Positions 47,546 to 57,782 are shown, numbered from the stretch's first letter. The stretch is DNA of 64,000 nucleotides from Streptococcus mitis (GCF_000722695.1 NZ_JPFU01000013.1:248001-312000); one strand, 5' to 3'. Numbers and translations are program-made. The notes: a model not told the origin generated them from the sequence alone.

Positions 47546-49073
47546 CACTCTTCTCCTTTCCCAAGTTTCCACCAGCCATCAAGACACCAAGTTCTTGTTT
47601 ATTGGTTGTTTCTGGTGATACAATACCTTGAATCTTACCATCGTGAATAACGGCAATACGGTCTGAAACATTTAAAATCTCATCTAGTTCAAAGCTGACA
47701 ACAAGGACAGCCTTACCATTATCACGCTCTTCAATCAAGCGCTTGTGGATATATTCAATGGCACCGACATCCAAACCACGAGTTGGCTGGCTGACGATAA
47801 GGAGATCAGGATCACGATCAATTTCACGAGCAATAATTGCTTTTTGTTGATTTCCTCCTGAGAGTGCAGCTGCAGGCACAAATTCACTAGCAGCACGAAC
47901 ATCAAACTCTTCCATTAGCTTTTTAGCATAAGAAGTAATATTTGAATAGTTCAAAATTCCATTTTTACTATGTGGTTCTTTATAGTAGGTTTGAAGGGCA
48001 ATATTTTCAGAAATCATCATTTCCAAAATCAAACCATCACGGTGACGGTCTTCTGGAACGTGCCCAACACTCAACTCTGTAATCTGACGTGGGTGCAAGC
48101 CTACAATTGAATCTCCTTTTAGCTCAATGCTACCAGATTCAACCTTGCGAAGACCTGTAATGGCTTGAATCAGTTCAGACTGACCATTTCCATCAATACC
48201 CGCAATACCAACAATCTCTCCAGCACGAACATCCAAGGATAGATTTTTCACAGCTGGGACACCGCGGTTTTCATTGACCACCAAATCTTTGATTGACAAG
48301 ACTACTTCTTTGGGTTGAGAGGCTTGTTTCTCTGTTTTAAAGGAAACAGAACGTCCCACCATCATTTCTGCCAAATCAGCATTGGTAGCCCCTGCAATTT
48401 CGACGGTTTCAATGGATTTCCCGCGACGGATAACTGTAACACGATCAGAAACTGCACGAATCTCATCCAACTTGTGGGTAATCAAGATAATTGATTTTCC
48501 TTCTTTGACAAGATTTTTCATAATAGCCATCAACTCATCAATTTCTGATGGAGTCAAGACAGCCGTTGGTTCATCAAAGATAAGGATATCAGCCCCCCGA
48601 TAAAGGGTTTTTAAAATTTCTACACGTTGTTGAGCTCCAACTGAGATGTCTGCTACCTTGGCAGAAGGGTCCACAGCTAAGCCGTAACGTTCAGAAAGAG
48701 CCTTGATTTCTTTGCTAGCTCCAGCGATATCTAGCACACCATTTTTAGTCAATTCACTACCTAAAATGATGTTTTCAGCTACTGTGAAGGCTTCTACCAA
48801 CATAAAGTGCTGGTGAACCATTCCAATTCCCAAGCTAGCTGCTTTAGATGGTGAGTCGAGGTTGACAACTTGACCGTTGACCACAATTTCACCACTGGTT
48901 GGTTCAAGAAGTCCTGCTAACATGTTCATGAGCGTGGACTTTCCAGCCCCATTTTCTCCTAAAAGTGCATGAATTTCACCTTTTCGTAGGTGCAGGTTGA
49001 TTTTGTCGTTGGCAACAAATTCACCAAACACCTTGGTAATATCACGCATCTCAATGACATTTTCGTGTGCCAT
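47538..49073 (-). CDS. Nucleoside ABC transporter ATP-binding protein (double NBD)
   Basis: 511 residues with two fused ATPase domains. First: Walker A GENGAGKST, signature VGAQQRVEI, Walker B ILIFDEPTAVL. Second: degenerate Walker A GIDGNGQSE, signature LSGGNQQKAI, then LLIVSQPTRGLDVGA. This layout is shared with RbsA/NupO-type importers. Powers PnrA-dependent nucleoside uptake. Confidence 0.92.
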   Translation of the reverse strand: MAHENVIEMRDITKVFGEFVANDKINLHLRKGEIHALLGENGAGKSTLMNMLAGLLEPTSGEIVVNGQVVNLDSPSKAASLGIGMVHQHFMLVEAFTVAENIILGSELTKNGVLDIAGASKEIKALSERYGLAVDPSAKVADISVGAQQRVEILKTLYRGADILIFDEPTAVLTPSEIDELMAIMKNLVKEGKSIILITHKLDEIRAVSDRVTVIRRGKSIETVEIAGATNADLAEMMVGRSVSFKTEKQASQPKEVVLSIKDLVVNENRGVPAVKNLSLDVRAGEIVGIAGIDGNGQSELIQAITGLRKVESGSIELKGDSIVGLHPRQITELSVGHVPEDRHRDGLILEMMISENIALQTYYKEPHSKNGILNYSNITSYAKKLMEEFDVRAASEFVPAAALSGGNQQKAIIAREIDRDPDLLIVSQPTRGLDVGAIEYIHKRLIEERDNGKAVLVVSFELDEILNVSDRIAVIHDGKIQGIVSPETTNKQELGVLMAGGNLGKEKSDV

Positions 49074-49112
49074 GTGCTCTTCCTTTCAGAGTCTTATTTT
49101 ATTTCAATAAAA

Positions 49113-49194
49113 CTTGCTAGTTTGTCTAGTAGCAAGCTTTACTGAGACAAAATGACTTTGTCTCAACTCTTAAAAAAGCGGCCAAGGACCGCTT
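49113..49194 (-). terminator. Three consecutive hairpins between pnrA and the ATPase gene
   Basis: In transcription order on the minus strand: AAGCGG/CCGCTT with a T6 run (49176-49194), GAGACAAA/TTTGTCTC (49144-49164), and CTTGCTA/TAGCAAG followed by TTTTATT (49113-49136). The first and third look like partial terminators that would keep pnrA expression above that of the membrane parts. Confidence 0.7.
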
Positions 49195-49216
49195 CCTAAG
49201 AAATGACTTCCATCCA

Positions 49217-50269
49217 TTATTTTTCAGGAACTTTTACGCTTCCATCCAGGATTTTAGCTTTTGCAGCTTCGACAGCTTTTTTACCTTCTTCTGAAAGGTT
49301 TGTCACTGCCAAGTCAACCCCTTTATCTTTCAATGAGTAAACGATCACTTGACCGCCAGGGAATTCACCTTTTTCTGCCTTGTTCGCAATATCTTTTACA
49401 GTTGTACCAACTTGTTTCAAAGTAGATACAAGAACAAAGTTTGATTCTTTACCATCTTTAGAAGTGTATTTACCTTCTGCTACTTGGTCACGGTCAACAC
49501 CGATAACCCAAACTTTTTCACTCTCAGGACGGCTTTCGTTGAGTGATTTTGCTTCTGCAAAGACACCAGCACCTGTTCCACCCGCTGCTTGGTAAACAAC
49601 GTCTGCACCAGCTGCGTATTGTGCTGCTGCAATTGTTTTACCTTTAGCAGCATCACCAAATGAACCAGCATAGTCTACTTGAACTTTGATAGATGGGTCT
49701 ACTGACTCAACACCAGCTTTAAATCCAGCTGCAAAACGTGAGATAACTTCAGACTCGATACCACCTACAAAACCAACTTGTTTTGTTTTAGTTGTTTTAG
49801 CTGCTGCCACACCTGCAAGGTAAGCAGCTTCGTTATCAGCAAATGTTACGCTAGCAACATTCTTTTGGTCTTTAATCACATCATCAATCAAGACATAGTT
49901 GATATCAGTGTGCTCTTTTGCTGCATCTTTAACTGCATTATTAAGGGCAAAACCAACACCGAAGATTAGGTTGTAACTTCCAGCCGCTTGTTGCAAATTG
50001 TTAGCGTAGTCAGCTTCACTTGTTGATTGGAAGTAAGTAAAACCTTTATCTTTTGAAAGATTATGTTCTTTACCCCAGTCTTGCAAACCTTCCCAAGCTG
50101 ATTGGTTGAATGATTTGTCATCAACACCACCAGTATCAGTGACGATTGCTGCCTTTGTCTTCACATCAGAAGATGAATCTGCCTTACGAGAAGAGCGGTT
50201 ACCACATGCAGCAAGTCCAACTGCTGCCACTGCAACTAGACCAAGGCCTAGCCATTGTTTCTTGTTCAT
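49217..50269 (-). CDS. pnrA: Nucleoside-binding lipoprotein PnrA (BmpA family)
   Basis: 350-residue surface lipoprotein that binds purine and pyrimidine nucleosides. Signal peptide with lipobox LAAC (MNKKQWLGLGLVAVAAVGL then AAC). BMP-family landmarks are TDTGGVDDKSFNQSAWEG, GVGFALN, GFVGGIESEVISRFAAGF and VYQAAGGTGAGVF. AGGAGG at 7 bases selects the start; an in-frame extension of 24 codons is rejected. First transporter gene after cdd. Confidence 0.93.
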   Translation of the reverse strand: MNKKQWLGLGLVAVAAVGLAACGNRSSRKADSSSDVKTKAAIVTDTGGVDDKSFNQSAWEGLQDWGKEHNLSKDKGFTYFQSTSEADYANNLQQAAGSYNLIFGVGFALNNAVKDAAKEHTDINYVLIDDVIKDQKNVASVTFADNEAAYLAGVAAAKTTKTKQVGFVGGIESEVISRFAAGFKAGVESVDPSIKVQVDYAGSFGDAAKGKTIAAAQYAAGADVVYQAAGGTGAGVFAEAKSLNESRPESEKVWVIGVDRDQVAEGKYTSKDGKESNFVLVSTLKQVGTTVKDIANKAEKGEFPGGQVIVYSLKDKGVDLAVTNLSEEGKKAVEAAKAKILDGSVKVPEK

Positions 50270-50358
50270 TACTGAACCTCCTAAATAAGATGTGCAACGA
50301 TGTTGCAAGTATGGATTGATTGGCCACAAGGACCGTGCCACTCAGAGAGCGACTCAGA

Positions 50359-50748
50359 CTAGTTTAAGTCTGTAAAAGAGTATGGAAGTAACTCCCCGAC
50401 CGTCATCTCGACCGTCGATTTATCTTTTGCGACTAAGGTCACTTTTAGATCTTGTTCAAAAAATTCGACCATTACTTGGCGACAAGCACCACATGGTGAA
50501 ATTGGTTTTTCAGTCTGACCATAGACAATCAATTCTGAAAACTCTCTTTGACCTTCGGAAACTGCTTTAAAAATGGCTGTTCTCTCACCACAATTGGTCA
50601 AAGGGTAGCTAGCATTTTCGATATTGACACCTGTATAAATGTTCCCATCTTTTGCCACCAGAACAGCTCCGACTGGAAAATGAGAATAGGGTACATAGGC
50701 TTGCTTGCTGGTTTCAATTGCTAGTTCTATCAAGTCAGTAGTCGCCAT
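50359..50748 (-). CDS. cdd: Cytidine deaminase
   Basis: Zinc enzyme turning cytidine and deoxycytidine to uridine and deoxyuridine. 129 residues. Zinc and catalytic motifs [10 protein letters not shown] and PCGACRQVM. Its start lies inside the last 14 bases of deoC. Confidence 0.96.
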   Translation of the reverse strand: MATTDLIELAIETSKQAYVPYSHFPVGAVLVAKDGNIYTGVNIENASYPLTNCGERTAIFKAVSEGQREFSELIVYGQTEKPISPCGACRQVMVEFFEQDLKVTLVAKDKSTVEMTVGELLPYSFTDLN

Positions 50749-51397
50749 CTGCCAATTCTCCTTTTAAAATGGCTACACCAGCTGACGTTCCGATACGAGT
50801 CGCTCCTGCTTCTACAAAGGCAAGAGCATCTGCATAAGAACGAGCTCCACCAGCTGCCTTGACTCCCATATCTGGTCCAACTGTTTCACGCATTAATGTA
50901 ACATCTGCTACCGTAGCCCCACCAGTTGAAAAGCCAGTAGATGTTTTGACAAAGTCAGCTCCCGCTTTTTGGGCTAATTGACAAGCCACAACTTTTTCTT
51001 GGTCGGTCAGCAGACAAGCTTCAATGATGACTTTAACCAACTTGTCACCACTTGCTTCTACAACAGCACGGATGTCTGATTCAACCAAATCAAGATTTCC
51101 TGATTTGAGGGCACCAACATTGATCACCATATCAATCTCATCTGCACCATGTTGGATAGCTTCTTTTGTTTCAAAAGCTTTCACGGCTGAAGTTGTTGCT
51201 CCTAAAGGGAAACCTACCACTGTACAGACCTTGACATCTGTACCTTCAAGCCCTTTTTTAGCATGTTCAACCCAGGTAGGATTGATGCAGACGCTGGCAA
51301 AATCATACTCTCTAGCTTCAGACAACAAACAATCAATTTGTTTTTCTGTCGCATCCTGCTTTAAAAGCGTATGATCGATATATTTATTTAATTTCAT
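50735..51397 (-). CDS. deoC: Deoxyribose-phosphate aldolase
   Basis: Cleaves 2-deoxyribose-5-phosphate to acetaldehyde and glyceraldehyde-3-phosphate. 220 residues. Schiff-base lysine in [14 protein letters not shown], second lysine in [10 protein letters not shown]. Acts after the nucleoside phosphorylases of this operon. Confidence 0.96.
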   Translation of the reverse strand: MKLNKYIDHTLLKQDATEKQIDCLLSEAREYDFASVCINPTWVEHAKKGLEGTDVKVCTVVGFPLGATTSAVKAFETKEAIQHGADEIDMVINVGALKSGNLDLVESDIRAVVEASGDKLVKVIIEACLLTDQEKVVACQLAQKAGADFVKTSTGFSTGGATVADVTLMRETVGPDMGVKAAGGARSYADALAFVEAGATRIGTSAGVAILKGELADGDY

Positions 51398-51416
51398 ATA
51401 CGGATTCTCCTATAGT

Positions 51417-52694
51417 TTATGAGATAATTTCTATAATTTCTCGTAAACTTTGCACCCTGTCATTTATTTTAACATATTTTTGAAAATCTGTAACTAGCTG
51501 AGGAGAATTTTTTCCATTTGTGTATACTTTTGCAACAATTTCTCCCTTTTGAACGGAATCTCCAACCTTCTTTTCAAAAACAATTCCAGTTTCATAGTCC
51601 AAATCATCAGTCTTGACTGCACGACCAGCACCCAGTCTCATGGCATAGAGGCCAAATTCCATGGCTGGAAGAGCTGAAATGACACCTGTTTCCTGAGCAG
51701 GGATTTCCACCACATGAGCCACATTGACAGGACGATAGAGATCTTCCAAGTCCCCACCTTGGGCTTGGACCATCTCCTCAAACTTAGCCAGCGCTTGGCC
51801 ATTTTCAAGATGTTGGCGAACTTCTTCAACTGTCTTATCCACATTTGCCAGACCAAGCATAATTTGAGCCAACTCACAAATAAAGTGGGTAATATCCTGA
51901 CGGCCTTGTCCTTGTAAAATCTCCAATGCCTCAAGGATTTCCAGACGATTTCCAATCGCTTGTCCCAAGGGCTGGCTCATATCTGTAATCACTGCTACCG
52001 TTTTCCGACCAACAGCCTTGCCAAGATCTACCATGGTTTGAGCCAATTCACGCGCCTCATCAACCGTCTTCATGAAGGCACCCTCACCAACGGTCACGTC
52101 TAGCAAAATAGCATCAGCTCCTGCCGCGATTTTCTTGCTCATCACCGAACTCGCAATCAAAGGAATCGTGTCGACAGTTGCGGTCACATCACGGAGGGCG
52201 TAAAGAAGCTTATCAGCTTTAACCAGCTGGTCTGATTGCCCAATGACAGATACTCCAATGTCCTGCACTTGATTAATGAAATCCTCTTGACTACGTTCTA
52301 CTTGATAGCCCTTGATAGACTCCAATTTATCAATTGTTCCCCCAGTATGACCAAGACCACGACCACTCATTTTGGCTACAGGTACACCAAAGCTAGCAAC
52401 AAGAGGAGCCAAAATCAAGGTCACCTTATCACCAACTCCACCAGTAGAATGCTTGTCAACCTTAACCCCATCAATAGCTGACAAATCAAACTCTTGACCA
52501 GTCTTGACCATATTCATAGTCAAATCTGAGATTTCTCGTGTCGTCATTCCTTTGAAATAAACAGCCATAGCAAAGGCAGACATCTGATAATCAGGAACAG
52601 TCCCTGACACATAACCTTCAACTAACCATTCAATTTCACTTGAAGTCAATTCTTGACCGTCTCGTTTTTTTTGGATTAAATCAACTGCTCTCAT
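51417..52694 (-). CDS. pdp: Pyrimidine-nucleoside phosphorylase
   Basis: Phosphorolysis of uridine, thymidine and deoxyuridine. 425 residues. Glycosyltransferase family 3 motif DKHSTGGVGDKVTLILAP with MSGRGLGHTGGT. The start overlaps the methyltransferase stop by 4 bases. Confidence 0.95.
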   Translation of the reverse strand: MRAVDLIQKKRDGQELTSSEIEWLVEGYVSGTVPDYQMSAFAMAVYFKGMTTREISDLTMNMVKTGQEFDLSAIDGVKVDKHSTGGVGDKVTLILAPLVASFGVPVAKMSGRGLGHTGGTIDKLESIKGYQVERSQEDFINQVQDIGVSVIGQSDQLVKADKLLYALRDVTATVDTIPLIASSVMSKKIAAGADAILLDVTVGEGAFMKTVDEARELAQTMVDLGKAVGRKTVAVITDMSQPLGQAIGNRLEILEALEILQGQGRQDITHFICELAQIMLGLANVDKTVEEVRQHLENGQALAKFEEMVQAQGGDLEDLYRPVNVAHVVEIPAQETGVISALPAMEFGLYAMRLGAGRAVKTDDLDYETGIVFEKKVGDSVQKGEIVAKVYTNGKNSPQLVTDFQKYVKINDRVQSLREIIEIIS

Positions 52695-53281
52695 TCTTTC
52701 ACACTTCTAAGGATATAGTATCCCTTATCTTTTTTGACGACTTCACAATTGCCAAACACCTCTTCCATCTTGGACTTGGCACTTGGAGCCCCTTGTTTTT
52801 TCTGGATAACGATAGTCAAATCTCCACCAATTTCCAAGAAATCTTTGCTTTTCTCAATGATTTCATGAACCACTTGCTTGCCCGCACGAATAGGAGGATT
52901 GGAAATGACATGGTCAAATTTCCCTTCAACTTGCTCATAGATGTTGGACTGGAAAATCGTCGCTGCCACTTTATTTCGTTCAGCATTTTGTCTCGCCAAA
53001 TCCAAGGCACGATTATTGATATCGACCATGGTCGCTTGAACTCCAAAAGCCTTAGCCAAGGACAAGCCTAAAGGCCCGTAACCGCAGCCTACATCAAGGA
53101 CAGTTTCTCCTTGGTTGACCTCTAGACACTTGAGCAAGAGTTGACTGCCAAAGTCAACCATTTTCTTGCTAAAAACACCCGCATCCGTCAAAAAGGTCAT
53201 TTTTTCTCCCAACAAGTCCACTCTCAACTCATGAATGTCGTGAGCAGCATCAGGATTTTCTGCATAATACATTTTACTCAT
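52691..53281 (-). CDS. Class I SAM methyltransferase, RsmC-like
   Basis: 196 residues. SAM-binding motif I VLDVGCGYGPLGLS and motif IV as SNPPIRAG, the NPP(F/Y)-like motif of N2-guanine rRNA methyltransferases such as RsmC. Target not certain. First gene of the nucleoside operon, overlapping pdp. Confidence 0.88.
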   Translation of the reverse strand: MSKMYYAENPDAAHDIHELRVDLLGEKMTFLTDAGVFSKKMVDFGSQLLLKCLEVNQGETVLDVGCGYGPLGLSLAKAFGVQATMVDINNRALDLARQNAERNKVAATIFQSNIYEQVEGKFDHVISNPPIRAGKQVVHEIIEKSKDFLEIGGDLTIVIQKKQGAPSAKSKMEEVFGNCEVVKKDKGYYILRSVKE

Positions 53282-53287
53282 GAAACT

Positions 53288-53327
53288 ATTTTACCATAAT
53301 TTGACTTAAATTGTAAATCGTTTACAA
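53288..53327 (-). promoter_or_regulatory. Promoter and cre-like operator of the nucleoside operon
   Basis: Minus strand TTTACA, 18 bases, TAAAAT preceded by TGG. The -35 overlaps the palindrome TTGTAAACGATTTACAA (53311-53327), which fits the catabolite-responsive element consensus TGWAANCGNTNWCA at 12 of 14 positions. CcpA repression by good carbon sources is inferred. Confidence 0.5.
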
Positions 53328-53486
53328 ATTGATAATAAAACGAAAAAGACTGAAGAAACCTAGTCAAGAAGACCTTTTCTTCAATCTCTTTCAACACTTA
53401 TAAATAATAAGCCATTTAGAACTAGAAATATCATAATCAGTATAAAACAACAAATTTATCATCTATAATTAGGCTCATTTTTATGA

Positions 53487-53891
53487 CTATTGCTTAACCT
53501 TCAAATACTTTATTATCAACAAAATTCCCAACAGGATGTTTAGATAAAAGCCCAACTGATACGTTTTTGTCAGGAATTCCAAACTTGTCCAAAGTCGTAT
53601 CAAATCTTCTAGTGACATGCGGAAGAAATAACCCTCTGTAGCAATCCATAGAACTAAGAAGAAATAACTACCAGCAGCAAGCCATTTCGTCCACCGTTTT
53701 TTTAGGAAGAAAGCAATCAAGAGCGAACAGATAAAGACAGCTGTTACAATGGCATGTTCCATCAAAAAAGTAAAACCGTAATAGGTTTCCACAAAACGTC
53801 TACCATTATCCGCATTCGCTCCTTTTAAAAAAGGTAGTGCAAAACTTAAAATAAAACAGAATTCCAATATGTAACGTTTCAAGATTTTCAT
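53487..53891 (-). CDS. Small polytopic membrane protein
   Basis: 134 residues with about four hydrophobic segments (about 8-24, 39-63, 70-88, 110-128). AGGAGGTG precedes the ATG. Family not recognised; divergent from coaA. Function unknown. Confidence 0.75.
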   Translation of the reverse strand: MKILKRYILEFCFILSFALPFLKGANADNGRRFVETYYGFTFLMEHAIVTAVFICSLLIAFFLKKRWTKWLAAGSYFFLVLWIATEGYFFRMSLEDLIRLWTSLEFLTKTYQLGFYLNILLGILLIIKYLKVKQ

Positions 53892-54091
53892 AGTACACCT
53901 CCTATAAGTTGTGAACTAAAAAGCCCCCTTTATAAGCTTACAAATCAGTAGAAACTATCTCCTACTTCATCAATTAATTGGTCAACCTCTATCTACCTCT
54001 ATTATACGATATTGTCTTATTATCATCAAGAAACCGCTTTATTTTTTTAGCTTTTTATGGTATGATAGACAAAATATCTAGGGGAAAACAA

Positions 54092-55012
54092 ATGACCAAC
54101 GAATTGTTACATTTTGAAAAAATCAGTCGCCAGACTTGGCAATCTTTACATCGAAAGACAACACCTCCTTTGACAGAAGAGGAATTAGAATCCATCAAGA
54201 GTTTTAATGACCAGATTAGTTTACAAGATGTTACCGATGTCTATCTTCCACTAGCACACCTCATTCAGATTTACAAACGCACTAAGGATGATTTGGCATT
54301 TTCAAAAGGAATTTTCCTCCAACGTGAAAGCAAATCTCAACCTTTTATCATTGGGGTTTCTGGGAGTGTTGCCGTTGGAAAATCCACTACAAGTCGCCTA
54401 CTGCAAATCCTACTATCCCGTACGCTTACAGATGCTAGGGTTGAGTTGGTAACAACTGATGGATTTCTCTATCCCAACCAGACCTTGATTGAACAAGGGA
54501 TTCTAAATCGTAAGGGATTTCCTGAAAGCTATGATATGGAAGCTCTTCTCAACTTCTTGGACCGTATCAAAAATGGACAAGATGTAGATATTCCTGTCTA
54601 TTCTCATGAAGTCTACGACATCGTTCCTGAGGAAAAGCAATGCGTCAAAGCTGCTGACTTTGTGATTGTCGAGGGGATTAATGTCTTCCAAAATCCACAA
54701 AACGAGCGTCTCTACATCACTGACTTCTTTGACTTTTCTATCTATGTTGATGCTGCAGTCGATGACATCGAGAGTTGGTATCTCGACCGTTTCTTGAAAA
54801 TGCTGAGCCTAGCCCAAAACGACCCTGATAGCTACTATTATCGTTTTACAAAAATGCCGATTGGGGAAGTGGAATCCTTTGCCCATCAGGTCTGGACCAG
54901 TATCAATCTCACAAATTTACAAAATTATATTGAACCGACCAGAAATCGTGCAGAAGTAATTCTTCATAAAACAAAGAACCATGAAATCGATGAAATTTAC
55001 TTAAAAAAATAA
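54092..55012 (+). CDS. coaA: Pantothenate kinase (type I)
   Basis: Phosphorylates pantothenate, the key step of coenzyme A synthesis. 306 residues from [15 protein letters not shown]-loop [12 protein letters not shown], then TTDGFLYPN and VEGINVFQ. An upstream in-frame ATG is rejected since it would place an extended -10 box (TGGTATGAT, 54058-54066) within the gene. Confidence 0.95.
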   Translation: MTNELLHFEKISRQTWQSLHRKTTPPLTEEELESIKSFNDQISLQDVTDVYLPLAHLIQIYKRTKDDLAFSKGIFLQRESKSQPFIIGVSGSVAVGKSTTSRLLQILLSRTLTDARVELVTTDGFLYPNQTLIEQGILNRKGFPESYDMEALLNFLDRIKNGQDVDIPVYSHEVYDIVPEEKQCVKAADFVIVEGINVFQNPQNERLYITDFFDFSIYVDAAVDDIESWYLDRFLKMLSLAQNDPDSYYYRFTKMPIGEVESFAHQVWTSINLTNLQNYIEPTRNRAEVILHKTKNHEIDEIYLKK

Positions 55013-55019
55013 TTTTCCC

Positions 55020-55048
55020 TTGTCAAAACGTAAGTTTTCAGATATAAT
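55020..55048 (+). promoter_or_regulatory. Promoter of rpsT
   Basis: TTGTCA, 17 bases, TATAAT; starts 8 bases after the coaA stop. Confidence 0.85.
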
Positions 55049-55079
55049 GGTATAGTTAGTAAATATGGAGGTAAGAACA

Positions 55080-55316
55080 TTGGCAAACATTAAATCAGCT
55101 ATCAAACGCGCTGAATTGAACGTTAAACAAAACGAAAAGAACTCAGCTCAAAAATCAGCTATGCGTACTGCTATCAAAGCTTTCGAAGCAAACCCATCTG
55201 AAGAACTTTTCCGTGCTGCTAGCTCAGCTATCGATAAAGCAGAAACTAAAGGTTTGATTCACAAAAACAAAGCAAGCCGCGACAAAGCTCGTCTTTCAGC
55301 TAAACTTGCTAAATAA
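55080..55316 (+). CDS. rpsT: 30S ribosomal protein S20 (TTG start)
   Basis: 78 residues from a TTG codon read as [19 protein letters not shown] lies 7-12 bases before the TTG; an ATG 15 bases earlier overlaps this ribosome site and is rejected. A UUG start is also used by rpsT of E. coli, where it takes part in S20 autocontrol. Confidence 0.95.
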
Positions 55317-55317
55317 G

Positions 55318-55343
55318 AAACAGTCCATAGAGGCTGTTTTTTT
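55318..55343 (+). terminator. Terminator of rpsT
   Basis: AAACAGTC / GGCTGTTT with a 6-base loop and a run of seven T. Confidence 0.8.
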
Positions 55344-55368
55344 GTCCCAAAATAGGAAAAGTCAGAAA

Positions 55369-55881
55369 ATGAAAATCGCAATTATCGGATATTCTGGTGC
55401 TGGTAAGTCAACGCTAGCTGAAAAGTTATCTCTCTACTACTCCATCCCAAAACTTCACATGGATACACTCCAATTTCAACCTGGTTGGCAAGATAGTGAC
55501 CGCGAATGGATGTTGACCGAGATGAAAAACTTTCTCACAAAGAATGAAGCTTGGGTCATCGATGGGAATTATTCTTGGTGCTATTACGAGGAAAGAATGC
55601 AGGAAGCTGACCAAATCATCTTTCTCAACTTGTCTCCATTGACCTGTCTCTTTAGAGCCTTTAAACGGTATCTCACATACCGAGGCAAGGTCAGAGAAAG
55701 TATGGCTAAGGGATGCCCCGAGCAATTCAACTGGGAATTTATTCGTTGGATTCTCTGGGATGGTCGAACAAAAAATGCTAAGGATAGATACCAATACTTA
55801 AACAATACTTACCCAGAAAAGATGCGTATTCTCCATTCTCAAGCAGAGATTGATTGTTTTTTGCGATCTTTAAAAAAGTAA
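55369..55881 (+). CDS. P-loop protein, DNA topology modulation (FlaR-like) family
   Basis: 170 residues from MKIAIIGYSGAGKSTLAEKL, a Walker A with a kinase-like fold; further motifs are HMDTLQFQPGW and WVIDGNYSW. Related proteins are named topology modulation or adenylate-kinase-like. No substrate is known. It begins 25 bases after the rpsT terminator; read-through or a hidden promoter is needed. Confidence 0.8.
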   Translation: MKIAIIGYSGAGKSTLAEKLSLYYSIPKLHMDTLQFQPGWQDSDREWMLTEMKNFLTKNEAWVIDGNYSWCYYEERMQEADQIIFLNLSPLTCLFRAFKRYLTYRGKVRESMAKGCPEQFNWEFIRWILWDGRTKNAKDRYQYLNNTYPEKMRILHSQAEIDCFLRSLKK

Positions 55882-55927
55882 ACAATATAGTAGCATTTCA
55901 TTAAAATCAGCATGTACTGATTGACTA

Positions 55928-55964
55928 AAAAAGGAAGTTTTTCATCCATAAAGTCTTCCTTTTT
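55928..55964 (+). terminator. Terminator after the P-loop protein gene
   Basis: AAAAAGGAAG / CTTCCTTTTT, 10 bp, 17-base loop, T-rich tail. Confidence 0.75.
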
Positions 55965-56070
55965 CCTTTTATTCAACAATTAAAAATAACTCGAGCAATT
56001 TATAAATCAACAATAAAATTCCCCTAGAAATGAAAAGAATCTTGTTCATAGTTTCTGAGTTCGTGATACA

Positions 56071-56112
56071 AAAAAACTGAAGGAAGTATAGTCCTACTTC
56101 TTTCAGTTTTTT
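56071..56112 (-). terminator. Terminator of the sirtuin gene
   Basis: AAAAACTGAA-G-GAAGTA / TACTTC-T-TTCAGTTTTT with a 6-base loop; overlaps the stop codon and has a T-run on the minus strand. Confidence 0.85.
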
Positions 56113-56842
56113 ATTGTCTCAATTTAGAAAAAACTTCTCCAATCTTACCTTCGATAACTAAATCAGCTTGGCTGTCTTGAGGAGTGCTGGACTTGTTGAT
56201 AACGACAAGATTTGACCCTGAAAAATAATTGATTAGGCTAGCTGCAGGGTAAACAACTAAGGAAGTTCCACCAATAATCAACAAATCTGCTTGCTGAATG
56301 GCTCGAGCTGCGCGACTAAATACATCCATATCTAGCGCTTCCTCATAAAGGGTCACGTCAGGTTTGACCACCTTGCCACAATCTAAGCAGTAAGGAACTG
56401 GACCTTCAAGTTCCAAAAAGGCAGTCAAATCATAAAAGCGATGACAGCCCAAACAATAATTACGATCTGCACTACCATGCAGTTTCAAAACTTTCTGAGA
56501 TCCTGCCATTTCATGGAGACTATCGATATTTTGCGTCACAATCGCCTTTAATTTACCTGTTTTTTCCAACGACGCTAGATAATCATGTGCTAAATTCGGC
56601 TTGGCATCAGGATAGACCAGATACTTTTTGTAGAAATCAAAAAAATCCTCTGGATAGCGCTCAAACATAGTGCGTGAAACCAGTTGCTCGGCAGTAAAAT
56701 GGCGACCTAGTTTCAGACTATATATACCATCTGAACTACGAAAATCTGGAATATTAGACTCTGTAGAAACCCCTGCACCACCGAAAAAGACAATGCTCTG
56801 ACTTTGATCAATAATACCTTGTAATTGTTCAATCTTATCCAT
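56111..56842 (-). CDS. NAD-dependent protein deacylase, Sir2 family
   Basis: 243 residues. Motifs FFGGAGVSTESNIPDFRS, TQNIDSLHEMAG with catalytic histidine in LKLHGSA, zinc cysteines CLGC and CLDC, and GGTSLVVYPAASL. AGGAG precedes the ATG. Removes acyl groups from lysines with NAD. Confidence 0.93.
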   Translation of the reverse strand: MDKIEQLQGIIDQSQSIVFFGGAGVSTESNIPDFRSSDGIYSLKLGRHFTAEQLVSRTMFERYPEDFFDFYKKYLVYPDAKPNLAHDYLASLEKTGKLKAIVTQNIDSLHEMAGSQKVLKLHGSADRNYCLGCHRFYDLTAFLELEGPVPYCLDCGKVVKPDVTLYEEALDMDVFSRAARAIQQADLLIIGGTSLVVYPAASLINYFSGSNLVVINKSSTPQDSQADLVIEGKIGEVFSKLRQ

Positions 56843-57071
56843 TTTGTACTCCTAGGAATTTTCAAGTTAAAAAGTTGAAAGTCTTGACTTCTTGTCAACT
56901 TGGCTTCCAACTTTATTTGATTATGATTTAGATATTAAACTGACTAGTCTCGGTCCTTTGACACCATTAGGATTTCTTCAATTTCCTTATTCTTGCCTAT
57001 TTCAGGATTGATTCATTGTTGATAGTTATCATTTTGAGAACAAGAGAAATCATTCTGAATATAACTTACCT

Positions 57072-57782
57072 TTATTCTGCAATCAAGGTTTCCAAACCAA
57101 CCTTCATCATATCAGTGAAGGTGTTTTGACGTTCTTCTGCAGTTGTATCTTCATCTGGATTGACCAAACTATCTGAAATAGTCATAATAGCTAAAGCATC
57201 AACATGGTGTTGAGCAGCAAGATAGTATAGTGCTGCTGCTTCCATTTCCACAGCCTTGACCCCCCATTTACCCAGCTCGATGTTCTTTTCAAAGTAGTTT
57301 GAATAAAAGACATCAGAAGACAAAACGTTCCCAACATGGGTTGTCATACCGAGTTCTTTAGCGATATGGTAGGCCTTATCAAGCAAATCAAAGCTAGCGA
57401 TTTGTGGAAAATCGTACTGTGGCCAGTCATTACGGACGATGTTTGAGTTAGTTGCAGCTGCCTGCGCCAACACCAATTCACGGACGTGGACATCTTCACT
57501 CAAAGAACCCGCAGTTCCCACACGGATCAATTTTTTCACACCATAATCAACAATCAACTCACGCGCATAAATCGAGATAGATGGCATTCCCATCCCGGTT
57601 CCCATGACAGATACACGATGACCCTTGTAAGTACCTGTGTAACCAAACATGTTACGAACTTCGTTAAAGCAAACAGCATCTTCAAGAAAATTCTCAGCGA
57701 TAAATTTCGCACGAAGAGGATCCCCAGGAAGAAGAATTTTATCAGCAATTTCACCCTGCTTAGCAGCAATATGGATAGACAT
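57072..57782 (-). CDS. deoD: Purine nucleoside phosphorylase DeoD
   Basis: Hexameric-type PNP, 236 residues. [17 protein letters not shown] at the start, [12 protein letters not shown], and [13 protein letters not shown]. Splits purine nucleosides into base and pentose-1-phosphate. The 20 bases before the ATG (GCTCTTTGCATCATAAATT) contain no Shine-Dalgarno sequence, and three structured repeat units lie directly upstream. Confidence 0.95.
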   Translation of the reverse strand: MSIHIAAKQGEIADKILLPGDPLRAKFIAENFLEDAVCFNEVRNMFGYTGTYKGHRVSVMGTGMGMPSISIYARELIVDYGVKKLIRVGTAGSLSEDVHVRELVLAQAAATNSNIVRNDWPQYDFPQIASFDLLDKAYHIAKELGMTTHVGNVLSSDVFYSNYFEKNIELGKWGVKAVEMEAAALYYLAAQHHVDALAIMTISDSLVNPDEDTTAEERQNTFTDMMKVGLETLIAE

